Shown here piece after piece: positions 50,632-59,639 of a stretch of DNA of 64,000 bases. The notes below the pieces were generated by a model that saw only the letters and a program-made list of their open reading frames with translations, did not search any database and was not told where the DNA came from. Numbering within the stretch: the first letter of the stretch is position 1; each line of letters opens with the position of its first letter. Origin of the DNA: JANOMH01 sp031422295 (GTDB lineage: Bacteria > Pseudomonadota > Alphaproteobacteria > Rhodobacterales > Rhodobacteraceae); contig JANOQM010000027.1 of NCBI GenBank assembly GCA_031422295.1, positions 1 through 64,000 on the forward strand. Reading direction: 5' to 3'. Both the position numbers and the translations under genes were made by a program.

Positions 50632-52458
50632 ATGGACGGTCAGAACAAGAATCTTTTCCTGGCTATGGTGCTCAGCGCCATGGTGATCCTGACATGGTCG
50701 GTCTTGTTCCCGCCAGCACCGCCGGTTGTGCCGGTTGATGGCACGACGACCGAAAATATTGCTGATGCTGAAGCCACCACCGATCCGGCCAGCCCCACCG
50801 AAGCGGTGATTACACCCGAAGAAGCCGCAGTCGCCGATGCGCCGCGGGTGCAGGTTGACACACCCAATCTGTTTGGGTCAATCTCGCTGCTAGGCGGGCG
50901 GATCGACGATATCTCGCTGCGCAATTACCGCGACACGGTCGACCCTGCATCTGCCAATGTGCGTCTGTTCAACCCTGTTGGCAGCGACGATGCCTATTAC
51001 GCCGTGTTTGGCTATGCTGCCGCCGAAGGGCTAGCACCCGAAGCCGTTCCTGGACCTGATACATTGTGGTCCGTGGCCGAAGGCGAAGTGCTGACACCGA
51101 CCACGCCGGTCACGTTGATCTGGGATAACGGGGCTGGATTGGTGTTTCGGCGGACCATCGCGGTCGATGAAAAATTCATGTTCACCATTGACCAGACGGT
51201 GACAAATACCGGGACTGAAACTGCCGCGATGCGCCCCTACGGCCTCATTCGGCGGCACGGCGAACCGGACAACCTCAAGAACTTTTTTATCTTGCACGAA
51301 GGCATGGTGCGGATGTCAGACGGCACACTGCAAGAGGCGGCCTATAGCGATATTGCGGAATACGAAGTGGACACCGCCGAAGGTGCCTCGTCCGAACGGA
51401 TCGAAGTGCTGGAAAACGGTTGGATCGGGTTCACTGATCACTATTGGATGACGACTTTGGTGCCACAGCAGGGCACCGCATTCCGGTCGGTCTCGAAATA
51501 TTTCGCTAACCGTGACATCTATCAGGCCGAAGCGGTCATGCCGCTGGAAACCGTCGCGGCCGGGGCCACTTCAACTGTGCGGACGCAATTGTTCGCCGGA
51601 GCCAAGGAATGGGCCACGATCCGGGATTATCAGAATGAAGCGGGCATTTTCGGGTTTCTGGACTCGATCGACTGGGGCTGGTTTTTCATGATCACCAAGC
51701 CGATGTTCGCGCTGCTGCATACGCTGAACACATATATCGGCAATATGGGCTGGTCGATTATCGCGCTGACGCTGATCATCAAGGCGCTGGTGCTTCCGCT
51801 GGCGTATAAATCCTACGTCTCGATGGCCCGCATGAAAGAGCTTCAGCCCGAGATGGAAAAGCTGAAAGAGCGGTCCGGCGAAGATAAGCAGGCGATGCAA
51901 CAAGGCATGATGAAACTGTATAAGGATAACAAGGTAAACCCGGCCTCGGGCTGTTTGCCGATCCTGATCCAGATTCCAATCTTTTTCTCGCTCTACAAGG
52001 TGATTTTCGTCACCTTGGAACTGCGGCATGCACCCTGGATCGGCTGGATCAAAGACCTGTCCGCGCCTGATACCTCGTCCATCCTGAACCTGTTTGGGCT
52101 GTTGCCGTGGTCGACACCCGAACCGGGCAGCATATTCTTTATCGTCTCGCTGGGTGTGTTGCCGATCATCCTCGGTATTTCCATGTGGCTGCAGCAAAAA
52201 CTGAACCCGGCCCCCACCGATGCAACGCAAAAGATGATCTTTGCCTGGATGCCCTGGGTGTTTATGTTCATGCTGGGCTCGTTTGCCTCGGGTCTGGTGA
52301 TTTACTGGATCGCCAACAACATGATCACCTTCACCCAGCAATACGCGATTATGCGCAGTCACGGGCACAAGCCCGACATTTTTGGAAATATCATCGGGTC
52401 GTTTAAACGCGAGCCCAAACCGGTGGCCAATACCAACACCAAGCCGAAGGGCAAATAG
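50632..52458 (+). CDS. yidC: Membrane protein insertase YidC
   Basis: A 608-residue insertase. An N-terminal membrane anchor (NLFLAMVLSAMVILTWSVLF) is followed by the large periplasmic beta domain (about residues 70-340) and a five-helix core (MGWSIIALTLIIKALVLPLA and LPILIQIPIFFSLYKVIFV among them) with the conserved arginine-containing groove region AYKSYVSMARMKELQPEM. The ATG at 50632 is preferred over the TTG just before it. Followed by engB in 12 bases. Confidence 0.96.
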   Translation: MDGQNKNLFLAMVLSAMVILTWSVLFPPAPPVVPVDGTTTENIADAEATTDPASPTEAVITPEEAAVADAPRVQVDTPNLFGSISLLGGRIDDISLRNYRDTVDPASANVRLFNPVGSDDAYYAVFGYAAAEGLAPEAVPGPDTLWSVAEGEVLTPTTPVTLIWDNGAGLVFRRTIAVDEKFMFTIDQTVTNTGTETAAMRPYGLIRRHGEPDNLKNFFILHEGMVRMSDGTLQEAAYSDIAEYEVDTAEGASSERIEVLENGWIGFTDHYWMTTLVPQQGTAFRSVSKYFANRDIYQAEAVMPLETVAAGATSTVRTQLFAGAKEWATIRDYQNEAGIFGFLDSIDWGWFFMITKPMFALLHTLNTYIGNMGWSIIALTLIIKALVLPLAYKSYVSMARMKELQPEMEKLKERSGEDKQAMQQGMMKLYKDNKVNPASGCLPILIQIPIFFSLYKVIFVTLELRHAPWIGWIKDLSAPDTSSILNLFGLLPWSTPEPGSIFFIVSLGVLPIILGISMWLQQKLNPAPTDATQKMIFAWMPWVFMFMLGSFASGLVIYWIANNMITFTQQYAIMRSHGHKPDIFGNIIGSFKREPKPVANTNTKPKGK

Positions 52459-52470
52459 CATGGGGTCGCC

Positions 52471-53121
52471 GTGCAACTGACATTTCCCATCGCCGATCCG
52501 GCGGAACCGGATCTCGCCGAAACCGGACGCTTGTTGTTTGCCGGGCCAGTAGAGTTTGTCAAAGGCGTCGTGGCCATGGCGGGTCTGCCCCCGGCTGACC
52601 GGATCGAAGTGTGCTTTGCCGGGCGGTCCAATGTTGGAAAATCCAGCCTGATCAATGCGCTGACCAACCGCAAGGGTTTGGCGCGTGCGTCCAATACCCC
52701 GGGCCGCACCCAAGAGATTAACTTTTTCGCGGTGGGTGAGCGGCACTATGTCGTCGACTTGCCCGGCTACGGCTATGCCAACGCGCCCTTGGCCATCGTC
52801 GAACGCTGGCAAAAACTGCTGCGGTCCTATCTGGCGGGGCGGCAAACCCTGCGCCGCGCCTTTGTGCTGATCGATGCGCGGCACGGGGCCAAAGCGGTAG
52901 ATGAAGAGATCATGTCCCTGCTTGACCGCGCTGCAGTGACATTCCAATGCGTGCTGACCAAGACCGACAAGATCAGCGCCGCCGAATTGGAAACCGCCCT
53001 GACCATCACCCGCGCCGCACTGGCCAAACACCCTGCCGCATTCCCCGAGATTATTCTGACCAGTTCGGAAAAAGGCGACGGGATGGAAACATTGCGGGCG
53101 ATTATCGCCGATCTGGACTAG
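52471..53121 (+). CDS. engB: GTP-binding ribosome biogenesis protein EngB/YsxC
   Basis: A 216-residue TRAFAC GTPase needed for 50S assembly. G1 AGRSNVGKSS, G2 NTPGRTQEINFF, G3 VDLPGYGYA, G4 LTKTDKIS and G5-like LTSSEKGDG are present. It starts at GTG with GGGG upstream and sits between yidC and argB in the usual alphaproteobacterial order. Confidence 0.95.
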   Translation: MQLTFPIADPAEPDLAETGRLLFAGPVEFVKGVVAMAGLPPADRIEVCFAGRSNVGKSSLINALTNRKGLARASNTPGRTQEINFFAVGERHYVVDLPGYGYANAPLAIVERWQKLLRSYLAGRQTLRRAFVLIDARHGAKAVDEEIMSLLDRAAVTFQCVLTKTDKISAAELETALTITRAALAKHPAAFPEIILTSSEKGDGMETLRAIIADLD

Positions 53122-53138
53122 TCATGAGGACCCAAAAC

Positions 53139-54017
53139 ATGAACCGTGACTGGATCGCCACCGCCCGCACCCTGTCCGAGGCATTGCCGTATTTACAGCG
53201 CTATTCCGGGTCGGTCGTCGTGGTCAAGTTCGGCGGCAATGCGATGGGCGACGATGACGCGATGGCCGAATTCGCCCGCGATATCGTGCTGATGCGGCAG
53301 GTGGGCGTCAAGGTTGTGGTTGTGCATGGCGGCGGCCCGATGATCAACGACATGCTGGCGAAACTCGGGATCGAGAGCAAATTCGTGCGCGGCAAGCGGG
53401 TGACGGACAAGGCCACCGTGCAAGTCGTCGAAATGATCCTGTCCGGGCTGGTCAATAAACGCATCGTGCAGGCGATCATGGATGCTGGTGGCCGGGCGGT
53501 TGGGATTTCCGGCAAGGATGACGACCTGATGGTCTGTGTCGCCGATGACCCGGAACTGGGCTTTGTCGGCCGCCCGGTCGAAATGAATGTGCAGGTCCTG
53601 CGCGATTTGTATGGGGCGGGCATCATCCCGGTCGTGGCTCCGGTGGGGACCGGCATAGCCGATAACGAGACGTTCAATGTGAACGGCGACACAGCTGCCG
53701 GTGCCATTGCAGGCGCGTTGCAGGCCGACCGGCTGCTACTACTGACTGACGTGTCTGGCGTGAAAAACAAAGCAGGCGAGGTCATGACCCAGATGACCCC
53801 GGATCAGGTCCGCGGAATGATTGCCGACGGGTCAATTGCCGGGGGCATGATCCCCAAAACCGAAACCGCCCTAACCGCGTTAGAGGCTGGTGTGCGCGCT
53901 GTGGTCATTCTGGACGGGCGATTGCCCAATGCGTCCTTGCTGGAATTATTCACCGAACATGGGGCCGGGTCGATCATCCGGTCCACCGAACCGCGTGTCA
54001 AACCGCATAACCCGTGA
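53139..54017 (+). CDS. argB: Acetylglutamate kinase
   Basis: A 292-residue amino-acid kinase that phosphorylates N-acetylglutamate in arginine synthesis. VVVVKFGGNAMGD, VVVVHGGGPMINDML, FVRGKRVTD, FNVNGDTAAGAIAG and LLLLTDVSGVKNKAGEV are the expected ligand loops. The ATG at 53139 has AGGA nine bases upstream; an ATG five codons earlier has none. Its stop overlaps the GTG of the next gene. Confidence 0.95.
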   Translation: MNRDWIATARTLSEALPYLQRYSGSVVVVKFGGNAMGDDDAMAEFARDIVLMRQVGVKVVVVHGGGPMINDMLAKLGIESKFVRGKRVTDKATVQVVEMILSGLVNKRIVQAIMDAGGRAVGISGKDDDLMVCVADDPELGFVGRPVEMNVQVLRDLYGAGIIPVVAPVGTGIADNETFNVNGDTAAGAIAGALQADRLLLLTDVSGVKNKAGEVMTQMTPDQVRGMIADGSIAGGMIPKTETALTALEAGVRAVVILDGRLPNASLLELFTEHGAGSIIRSTEPRVKPHNP

Positions 54018-54649
54018 ACCGGCTGAACAAAGCTTTGGCGGCGGAACAGCTTGAAATCACTGGCGTTCTGCCCGCTGTCCCATCCGACACCCTGCACCAC
54101 AGCATCCGGACCATTGCGCTGATATCCCCCGCCCCCGACTTTTGGGCGCATTTCACCCAAAGCCCCGAGTACACGGGCAATCAACCGCATCCGCTGGACC
54201 GCTGGTCGCGTCGGGTGATCGGGCGGATCGCCGGTGACCATCAGGCCACGGCCTGTTTCCCATTTGGTGGCCCGCCCTACCAACCGTTTCTGTGCTGGGC
54301 GAAACGGTCAGGCCGGGCGTGGGCCAGTCCGGTTGGGCCATTGGTTCATGATACGCAGGGGCTGATGATTTCTTACCGGGGTGCATTGGGCCTGACCTCA
54401 CAGATCGCCGCCACCCCCGGCACCAATCCCTGTCCCGCTTGCCCCGCCCCTTGCCTAACCGCCTGCCCGGTCGGCGCTTTGGGCGCAACACCTTACAATG
54501 TGCCCAAATGCAAAGCATTCCTTGACACCGCGCCCGGGTCAGGTTGCATGGAGGCAGGCTGTCTGGTGCGCAGGTCTTGCCCGGTCGGCCAAAATTTTCG
54601 CAAGCCAGAGCAACTGGCGTTCCATATGAAAGCGTTCAATCCCAGATGA
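54014..54649 (+). CDS. 4Fe-4S cluster protein (ferredoxin-like)
   Basis: A 211-residue protein whose C-terminal part has two cysteine groups, CPACPAPCLTACPVGALG and CMEAGCLVRRSCPVG, suited to one or two iron-sulfur clusters as in the ferredoxin half of epoxyqueuosine reductase-like proteins. The N-terminal 130 residues (PDFWAHFTQSPEYTGNQPHP and AKRSGRAWASPVGPLVHD) have no assigned role. It begins at a GTG overlapping the argB stop and ends overlapping the phosphatase start. Probably an electron-transfer protein; partner unknown. Confidence 0.75.
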   Translation: MNRLNKALAAEQLEITGVLPAVPSDTLHHSIRTIALISPAPDFWAHFTQSPEYTGNQPHPLDRWSRRVIGRIAGDHQATACFPFGGPPYQPFLCWAKRSGRAWASPVGPLVHDTQGLMISYRGALGLTSQIAATPGTNPCPACPAPCLTACPVGALGATPYNVPKCKAFLDTAPGSGCMEAGCLVRRSCPVGQNFRKPEQLAFHMKAFNPR

Positions 54650-55146
54650 CCCTGCGCCTGATCCTGACCCGCCATGCGAAATCCAGCTGGGACGATCCGA
54701 TGTCGCCCGACCATGACCGCCCCCTGAATGGGCACGGCCAGACTGCCGCGGCCGATCTGGGCGCATGGCTGCATTCGCGCGGCTATATTCCGGGCGAGGT
54801 GTTGTGTTCAGATGCGCTGCGCACGCAGGAAACCTGGGCCTCTGTCAGCCCCGCCCTGCCAGCGGGACCGGTTCTGGTGCTGAAGCCAGCCCTGTATCAC
54901 GCGTCACCCGATGTCATGCTGGCCGTGCTGCGCGGCGCTACGGCACAAACCGTGATGATGATCGGGCATAATCCGGGCATTGGTGAGTTTGCCAGCCGTT
55001 TGGTCGCCCATAAACCCGTGTCCGCCGACTTTGCGCGCTATCCAACCGGGGCCACACTGGTTGCCGGGTTCGATGCGCCCGATTGGGCCAGCGTCGGTTA
55101 TGGCACCGCGATGGTTCTGGATTTCATCGTTCCGAAAGAGCTTTGA
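54646..55146 (+). CDS. SixA-like histidine phosphatase
   Basis: A 166-residue enzyme of the histidine phosphatase superfamily. The catalytic LTRHAKSSWDD (RHG-type motif with the phospho-accepting His), the SDALRTQETW helix and the second-histidine motif IGHNPGIGEFA are all present. SixA removes phosphate from phosphohistidine proteins. It is the last of four genes coupled by short overlaps from argB. Confidence 0.88.
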   Translation: MTLRLILTRHAKSSWDDPMSPDHDRPLNGHGQTAAADLGAWLHSRGYIPGEVLCSDALRTQETWASVSPALPAGPVLVLKPALYHASPDVMLAVLRGATAQTVMMIGHNPGIGEFASRLVAHKPVSADFARYPTGATLVAGFDAPDWASVGYGTAMVLDFIVPKEL

Positions 55147-55185
55147 TCCAAACCTCTTTTTGTCATTTCTTTGGTTTCTAAGTAT

Positions 55186-55216
55186 CCCCGCCGGAGGCTC
55201 CGCCCTTTCGGCGGGG
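55186..55216. terminator. Hairpin between convergent genes
   Basis: CCCCGCCG (55186-55193) pairs with CGGCGGGG (55209-55216). Sequence around it (AAGTATCCCCGCCGGAGGC) recalls the dispersed repeat at 3820 and 19571. Confidence 0.6.
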
Positions 55217-55224
55217 AAAACGGT

Positions 55225-55998
55225 TCAATGCCCCAGAATCTGGCTCAGGAACAGTTTGGTCCGATCTGATTGCGGGTTGTTGAAAAACTCTTTCGGCTCG
55301 TTTTGTTCAACAATCTGGCCCTGATCCATAAAAATCACCCGGTTGGCCACGGCTTGGGCAAAGCCCATTTCATGGGTGACGCACAGCATGGTCATGCCCT
55401 CTTCTGCCAGTTCGATCATCGTATCCAGAACCTCTTTGATCATCTCGGGGTCAAGCGCGCTGGTCGGTTCGTCAAACAGCATGATCCGGGGCTTCATGCA
55501 CAGCGACCGGGCTATCGCCACGCGCTGCTGTTGACCGCCGGACAATTGGCCCGGGTATTTCAGCGCCTGTTCTGGGATTTTCACCTTGTTCAGGTAGTGC
55601 ATCGCGACCTCTTCGGCCTCTTTTTTCGGGGTCTTGCGAACCCAGATCGGGGCCAAGGTCAGGTTTTCCAGAATGGTCAGGTGCGGAAACAAGTTGAAAT
55701 GCTGAAACACCATCCCGACCTCGGACCGGATTTTGTCGATATTTTTCAAATCCGACGATAACTCGGTGCCATCCACCATAATCGTACCCGCCTGATGTTC
55801 CTCCAAACGGTTGATGCACCGGATCAATGTCGATTTACCCGACCCTGAGGGGCCGCAAATCACGATTCGCTCGCCACGATAGACGGTCAGGTTAATGTCG
55901 CGCAGCACGTGAAAGGTGCCGTACCATTTGTTCATGGTTGATATCTGAATGGCGACCTCGTCCGAGATTTCCATGGATTTGCGGGCTGGTTCGGTCAT
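55225..55998 (-). CDS. aapP: Amino-acid ABC transporter ATP-binding protein
   Basis: A 257-residue ABC ATPase of the polar amino-acid family: Walker A GPSGSGKST, Q-loop GMVFQHFNLFPH, signature LSGGQQQRVAIARS, Walker B IMLFDEPTSALD and switch VTHEMGFAQ. Last gene of the aapJQMP (bztABCD) operon, which imports glutamate, glutamine, aspartate, asparagine or related amino acids. The hairpin at 55186-55216 ends it. Confidence 0.92.
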   Translation of the reverse strand: MTEPARKSMEISDEVAIQISTMNKWYGTFHVLRDINLTVYRGERIVICGPSGSGKSTLIRCINRLEEHQAGTIMVDGTELSSDLKNIDKIRSEVGMVFQHFNLFPHLTILENLTLAPIWVRKTPKKEAEEVAMHYLNKVKIPEQALKYPGQLSGGQQQRVAIARSLCMKPRIMLFDEPTSALDPEMIKEVLDTMIELAEEGMTMLCVTHEMGFAQAVANRVIFMDQGQIVEQNEPKEFFNNPQSDRTKLFLSQILGH

Positions 55999-56010
55999 CT
56001 GGTGGTCTCC

Positions 56011-57873
56011 CTAACGGTTTTCGCGCCGGAGCTTGCGCTCCAGATGGAGTGAGTAGCGACCCATGCTAAAGCAGAATGCGAAAAACAGCAGGCCGACAAA
56101 GATATAAAGCTCCCAGTAGACCCCGTTCCATTCGGTCGAGGCGCGGGTTGTGGCGACCAGACCAATCGGGTCGTACATGCCGATGAAGGTTACCAGAGTG
56201 GTGTCCTTGAACAGCCCGATGAACGAATTGACGATGCCGGGGATCGAGATTTTCAGCGCTTGCGGCAGCACGATCAGCTGCATGGCCTGCCAGTAATTCA
56301 GCCCCATCGCATCGGCGGCCTCCAGCTGCCCTTTGGGCAAAGCGGCCAGTCCACCCCGGACCACTTCGGCAATATAGGCGCTGGAAAACAGCGTGACCAT
56401 GATGATGACGCGCAACATCAGGTCAAAGTTGGTGCCCTTGGGCAGGAAATAGTTCAACAGCAACTGCGCCGTAAACAGCCAGACGATCAGCGGCACGCCC
56501 CGGATAATCTCGATAAACCCGACGCACACTTTCTGGATGATAAACAGATGCGACTGACGCCCAAGCGCCAGCAGAATGCCCAGCGGCAGTGACAAGGTGA
56601 TACCTGACACACCAATGATGAAGGCCAGCATGAACCCACCGATCTCGCTGCTCTCCACTGGTTTTAACCCGATCCGCCCGACAGCTGCATAGGTCAGCCG
56701 AATGGTCTTTTCGGCTGAAATAGCGGCAGCCTCGGCGGTTAATGTGGTGCGCAGGGCGGCCTTTTCTTCGCTGGTTGCGGCGGTTGCGGCATCCAAAGTG
56801 GTAAATTCAGCCACAGCAGCTGGCAGTTCGGCGCGCAATTCTGCGGCACTCATCTGCAAGTCTGGCAGGTTGGTTTCCAGATCGGGCAAGGCGGTAATCG
56901 AGGATAGCAGCGTGCGGACCTCGGTGCTTTCCTTTTGGGTCTGAAACAATGCAATGGCCAAGTCATTGTTCTGCGCCCGCAGGCCGGTCAGCGCATCAAT
57001 CGACGCGGCCACAGCGGTCCTGATCCAGGGCAACACTACGGCACTGATCAGTGTTTCAATTTGAGCGGCCGCACCGGCCACCAACAGGTCTTTTACCGCC
57101 ACTTCCTGTTCAATCTGGGCTTCAAGCGCCTCCATCTGCGCCTCGATCGCGGCCATTTCAGGGGCCAATGCCGCTGTCCGGTCTGTCAACGTCGTAATCG
57201 CGCTGTCCAGACGGGCCGACCCCACGGCCCGGTTCAGCCCTTCGCCAATCAGCGGCGTGAGAACCAGCCACCAGATCAGCGCCACAGCCACCCCGCCGAT
57301 CACGCCCAGCGCCGGGCCGCCCAACCGGGTGCCATAGATGAACGCCACATAGCCGATGGCGAACCCAGCCAGAACCAGCAATGGCGACCAGAATGCCCCA
57401 CCCCAGATCAGCCAGACTGCCAAAAACGGGTAGATCGCGGTGAAAGCCAGCATTTTGCGCGACATGTTCGGAAACAACACCGGACCCAATGCGACAAAGA
57501 AAAGCGCAAAGGCAAGGATCGGTCGCCAGTACAGTTCGGACGGATAAAACCCAAAGATAAACTGCACCCAACGGTCACGGATCACCGCAAAACAAGCGCC
57601 ACCCTCTTTGGGGTCCACGCCGTTTACCGCCAAAATCTCGCGGCATTCAGTCAGCGATCCGGCGTTCCAGATGGAATTTGACAGCCACGGGTAGACTCCC
57701 CAAAAGATTTTATAGACCACAAAGATCGCCAAAGCCGTCAGGATCACGTTCAGCCAGCTGGAAAACAGGTTTTCGCGGACCCATTTGACCAAACCTGCCT
57801 CGCGCGTGGGCGGGGCGGCCTGCGGGATCATTGTGTCGCGGACATAGGTCAACGAGGCCGCAATATCCGCCAT
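56011..57873 (-). CDS. aapM: Amino-acid ABC transporter permease, with large internal insertion
   Basis: A 620-residue permease; AapM/BztC proteins are normally about 380-435 residues. The N-terminal membrane segments (VILTALAIFVVYKIFWGVYP and five or so more) and the C-terminal permease core (GITLSLPLGILLALGRQSHL, then the EAA loop AADAMGLNYWQAMQLIVLPQ) are normal. Between them, about residues 211-405, lies a soluble alanine/glutamate-rich helical stretch with coiled-coil character (ALAPEMAAIEAQMEALEAQI is typical). The frame is continuous, so the insertion appears genuine. Its role is unknown. It may lie in the periplasm and contact the binding protein. Confidence 0.88.
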   Translation of the reverse strand: MADIAASLTYVRDTMIPQAAPPTREAGLVKWVRENLFSSWLNVILTALAIFVVYKIFWGVYPWLSNSIWNAGSLTECREILAVNGVDPKEGGACFAVIRDRWVQFIFGFYPSELYWRPILAFALFFVALGPVLFPNMSRKMLAFTAIYPFLAVWLIWGGAFWSPLLVLAGFAIGYVAFIYGTRLGGPALGVIGGVAVALIWWLVLTPLIGEGLNRAVGSARLDSAITTLTDRTAALAPEMAAIEAQMEALEAQIEQEVAVKDLLVAGAAAQIETLISAVVLPWIRTAVAASIDALTGLRAQNNDLAIALFQTQKESTEVRTLLSSITALPDLETNLPDLQMSAAELRAELPAAVAEFTTLDAATAATSEEKAALRTTLTAEAAAISAEKTIRLTYAAVGRIGLKPVESSEIGGFMLAFIIGVSGITLSLPLGILLALGRQSHLFIIQKVCVGFIEIIRGVPLIVWLFTAQLLLNYFLPKGTNFDLMLRVIIMVTLFSSAYIAEVVRGGLAALPKGQLEAADAMGLNYWQAMQLIVLPQALKISIPGIVNSFIGLFKDTTLVTFIGMYDPIGLVATTRASTEWNGVYWELYIFVGLLFFAFCFSMGRYSLHLERKLRRENR

Positions 57874-57874
57874 C

Positions 57875-59494
57875 TCAGCGCTCCTTCAGGATTTTGCTGC
57901 GGTTATAGGCGTTCATGCCGACCGAAATGACGATACTGACGAACAGGTAAAACCCGCCCAGTAACAATATCCCCTCCAACTCGCGCCCGGTCTGGTTGAT
58001 CGTAATCCCGCCCAAAGTGGCGCGCACATCCATATAGCTGACCGCAATGGCCAATGACGAATTTTTGGTCAGGTTCAGATATTGCGAGATCAACGGCGGG
58101 ATAATCACCCGCAGCGCCTGCGGCAGGATCACCAGTGACATCGTGCGACCCGGGCGCAAACCCAATGCAAAGGCCGCCTCGGATTGCCCCTTGGAGATCG
58201 CCAGAATGCCCGCGCGGACCCCTTCGGCAATAAACGCCCCGGTATACAGTGACAGTGCCAGCCAAAGGGCGATCAGCGAGTTACGGACCTGCAGCCCACC
58301 GTCGAAATTGAACCCGCCCAGCGCCGGAATGCTAAAGGTTACCGGCGGGGTCCAATTGGCCGGGTCAATAAGGCTCGCATTGGAAATCGGCACGGTTTGC
58401 AGCACGCCCTGTATCAGCTTGCCAATCCCCAGGTCGATGCCGGTGATAAACGGATAGCGCGGGCTCAGAGCGCCAAACCAGCCCCGCAGATTACCTGCGA
58501 TATCGACTAGCCAGCTGCCCAGAATACCGAACCCCGACCCGGTGGTCGGCAGTCCGGCAAAGGCTGCGGCACCGGTCAGCACCGGGGCCACCCCCCCCGC
58601 CCACAGATGCGCTGCCGCATAGGCGGCGATCGCCGCAACTAACGTGGCCCACCCGGCACTGCCGAGTTTCTGGCGCACGACCTGAAACACCAGTATCAGA
58701 ATGGCCAGCGTCACCAGATTGACCAGCGTCAGGGTCGCCCCCACCCAAAAGTTTGACATCACCAGATAAGTAGCAATGACTGGCAACAGCAGCAGCCCGA
58801 CCGATACCCAAAAGACCGGCAATATGCGCCCGGTGTTCTGCTGCAATCCCTTTGCATAGCTCCGAAACCCGAAAATCCCGATCAGCGAGGCCACAAACAC
58901 CCCAAGCAGCACCAACGCCCCCGACCCGAAGACCGGCATCGGTACAAACACTCCCCGGTTGGTCACAGCGATAGTATCAAGAAACCACATCGACGCGGTG
59001 CCGCCTTCGACAAAGTCGCGCGGCTGCGGCGTGCTTTCGGTCAAAACCGCGTAGACCAGCAGGATCCACAGGACCAACGGCACATTGCGGAACGACTCTA
59101 CATATACGGACATCAGGAAAGCGACGATCTTGTTCTTGGACAGCCGCAGCACCCCTGCCAGAACCCCAATCACGGTGGCCGTAACGCAGCCCATCGCCGC
59201 CACCAGCAATGTGTTGCAAATACCGACAAGAGCAGCGCGCCCGTGGGTCATTGAACTGTCATAGGGGATGAGCATCTGGTTGATGTCATAGCCCGCGCGC
59301 ACCCCGAGAAAGCCAAAGTCGATGTCTTTGCCGATCTGGTGCAGGTTGGTGATGACGTTCAGAACCAGAAACGCGATCAGCGCCACGATCAGCAGCAACG
59401 CAAAAACCTGAATGGTCAGCGACCTGTAGCGCGTATCATATAACAGTTGACTGAGCCGAAAGCTCGGCTTTGGCGGGTCCGTCAGAACCGACAT
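57875..59494 (-). CDS. aapQ: Amino-acid ABC transporter permease, enlarged
   Basis: A 539-residue membrane protein, longer than the usual 400 or so. The N-terminal family block FGFLGVRAGYDINQMLIPYD and the C-terminal EAA loop AAFALGLRPGRTMSLVILPQ are present. The extra length comes from additional hydrophobic helices between about residues 205 and 380 (LPVFWVSVGLLLLPVIATYL, LVNLVTLAILILVFQVV and others). It pairs with the other permease as a heterodimer. A two-base gap separates the genes. Confidence 0.9.
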   Translation of the reverse strand: MSVLTDPPKPSFRLSQLLYDTRYRSLTIQVFALLLIVALIAFLVLNVITNLHQIGKDIDFGFLGVRAGYDINQMLIPYDSSMTHGRAALVGICNTLLVAAMGCVTATVIGVLAGVLRLSKNKIVAFLMSVYVESFRNVPLVLWILLVYAVLTESTPQPRDFVEGGTASMWFLDTIAVTNRGVFVPMPVFGSGALVLLGVFVASLIGIFGFRSYAKGLQQNTGRILPVFWVSVGLLLLPVIATYLVMSNFWVGATLTLVNLVTLAILILVFQVVRQKLGSAGWATLVAAIAAYAAAHLWAGGVAPVLTGAAAFAGLPTTGSGFGILGSWLVDIAGNLRGWFGALSPRYPFITGIDLGIGKLIQGVLQTVPISNASLIDPANWTPPVTFSIPALGGFNFDGGLQVRNSLIALWLALSLYTGAFIAEGVRAGILAISKGQSEAAFALGLRPGRTMSLVILPQALRVIIPPLISQYLNLTKNSSLAIAVSYMDVRATLGGITINQTGRELEGILLLGGFYLFVSIVISVGMNAYNRSKILKER

Positions 59495-59599
59495 ATATCT
59501 TCTCCCCGGTATCCTGTCGCTTGGCGTGTCATGCCGGTTGACCGACTATGCCCCCAAGGCGGGATTCTGCGCTAGTGATGATCCCTTTCGGGGGTAGAA

Positions 59600-59627
59600 A
59601 AAGGGCGCGACCTGCGTCGCGCCCTTT
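59600..59627 (-). other. Intercistronic hairpin after aapJ
   Basis: AAAGGGCGCGAC (59600-59611) and GTCGCGCCCTTT (59616-59627) form a perfect 12-bp stem with a 4-base loop. It lies between the binding-protein gene and the permeases, so it probably reduces permease expression relative to the binding protein. It could act as a terminator for either strand. Confidence 0.8.
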
Positions 59628-59639
59628 GTTGGTTCGATC

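Noticed and set aside
51571..53031. Long minus-strand open frame opposite yidC and engB
   Set aside because: Antisense shadow of two essential genes with full motifs; no start signal or domain.
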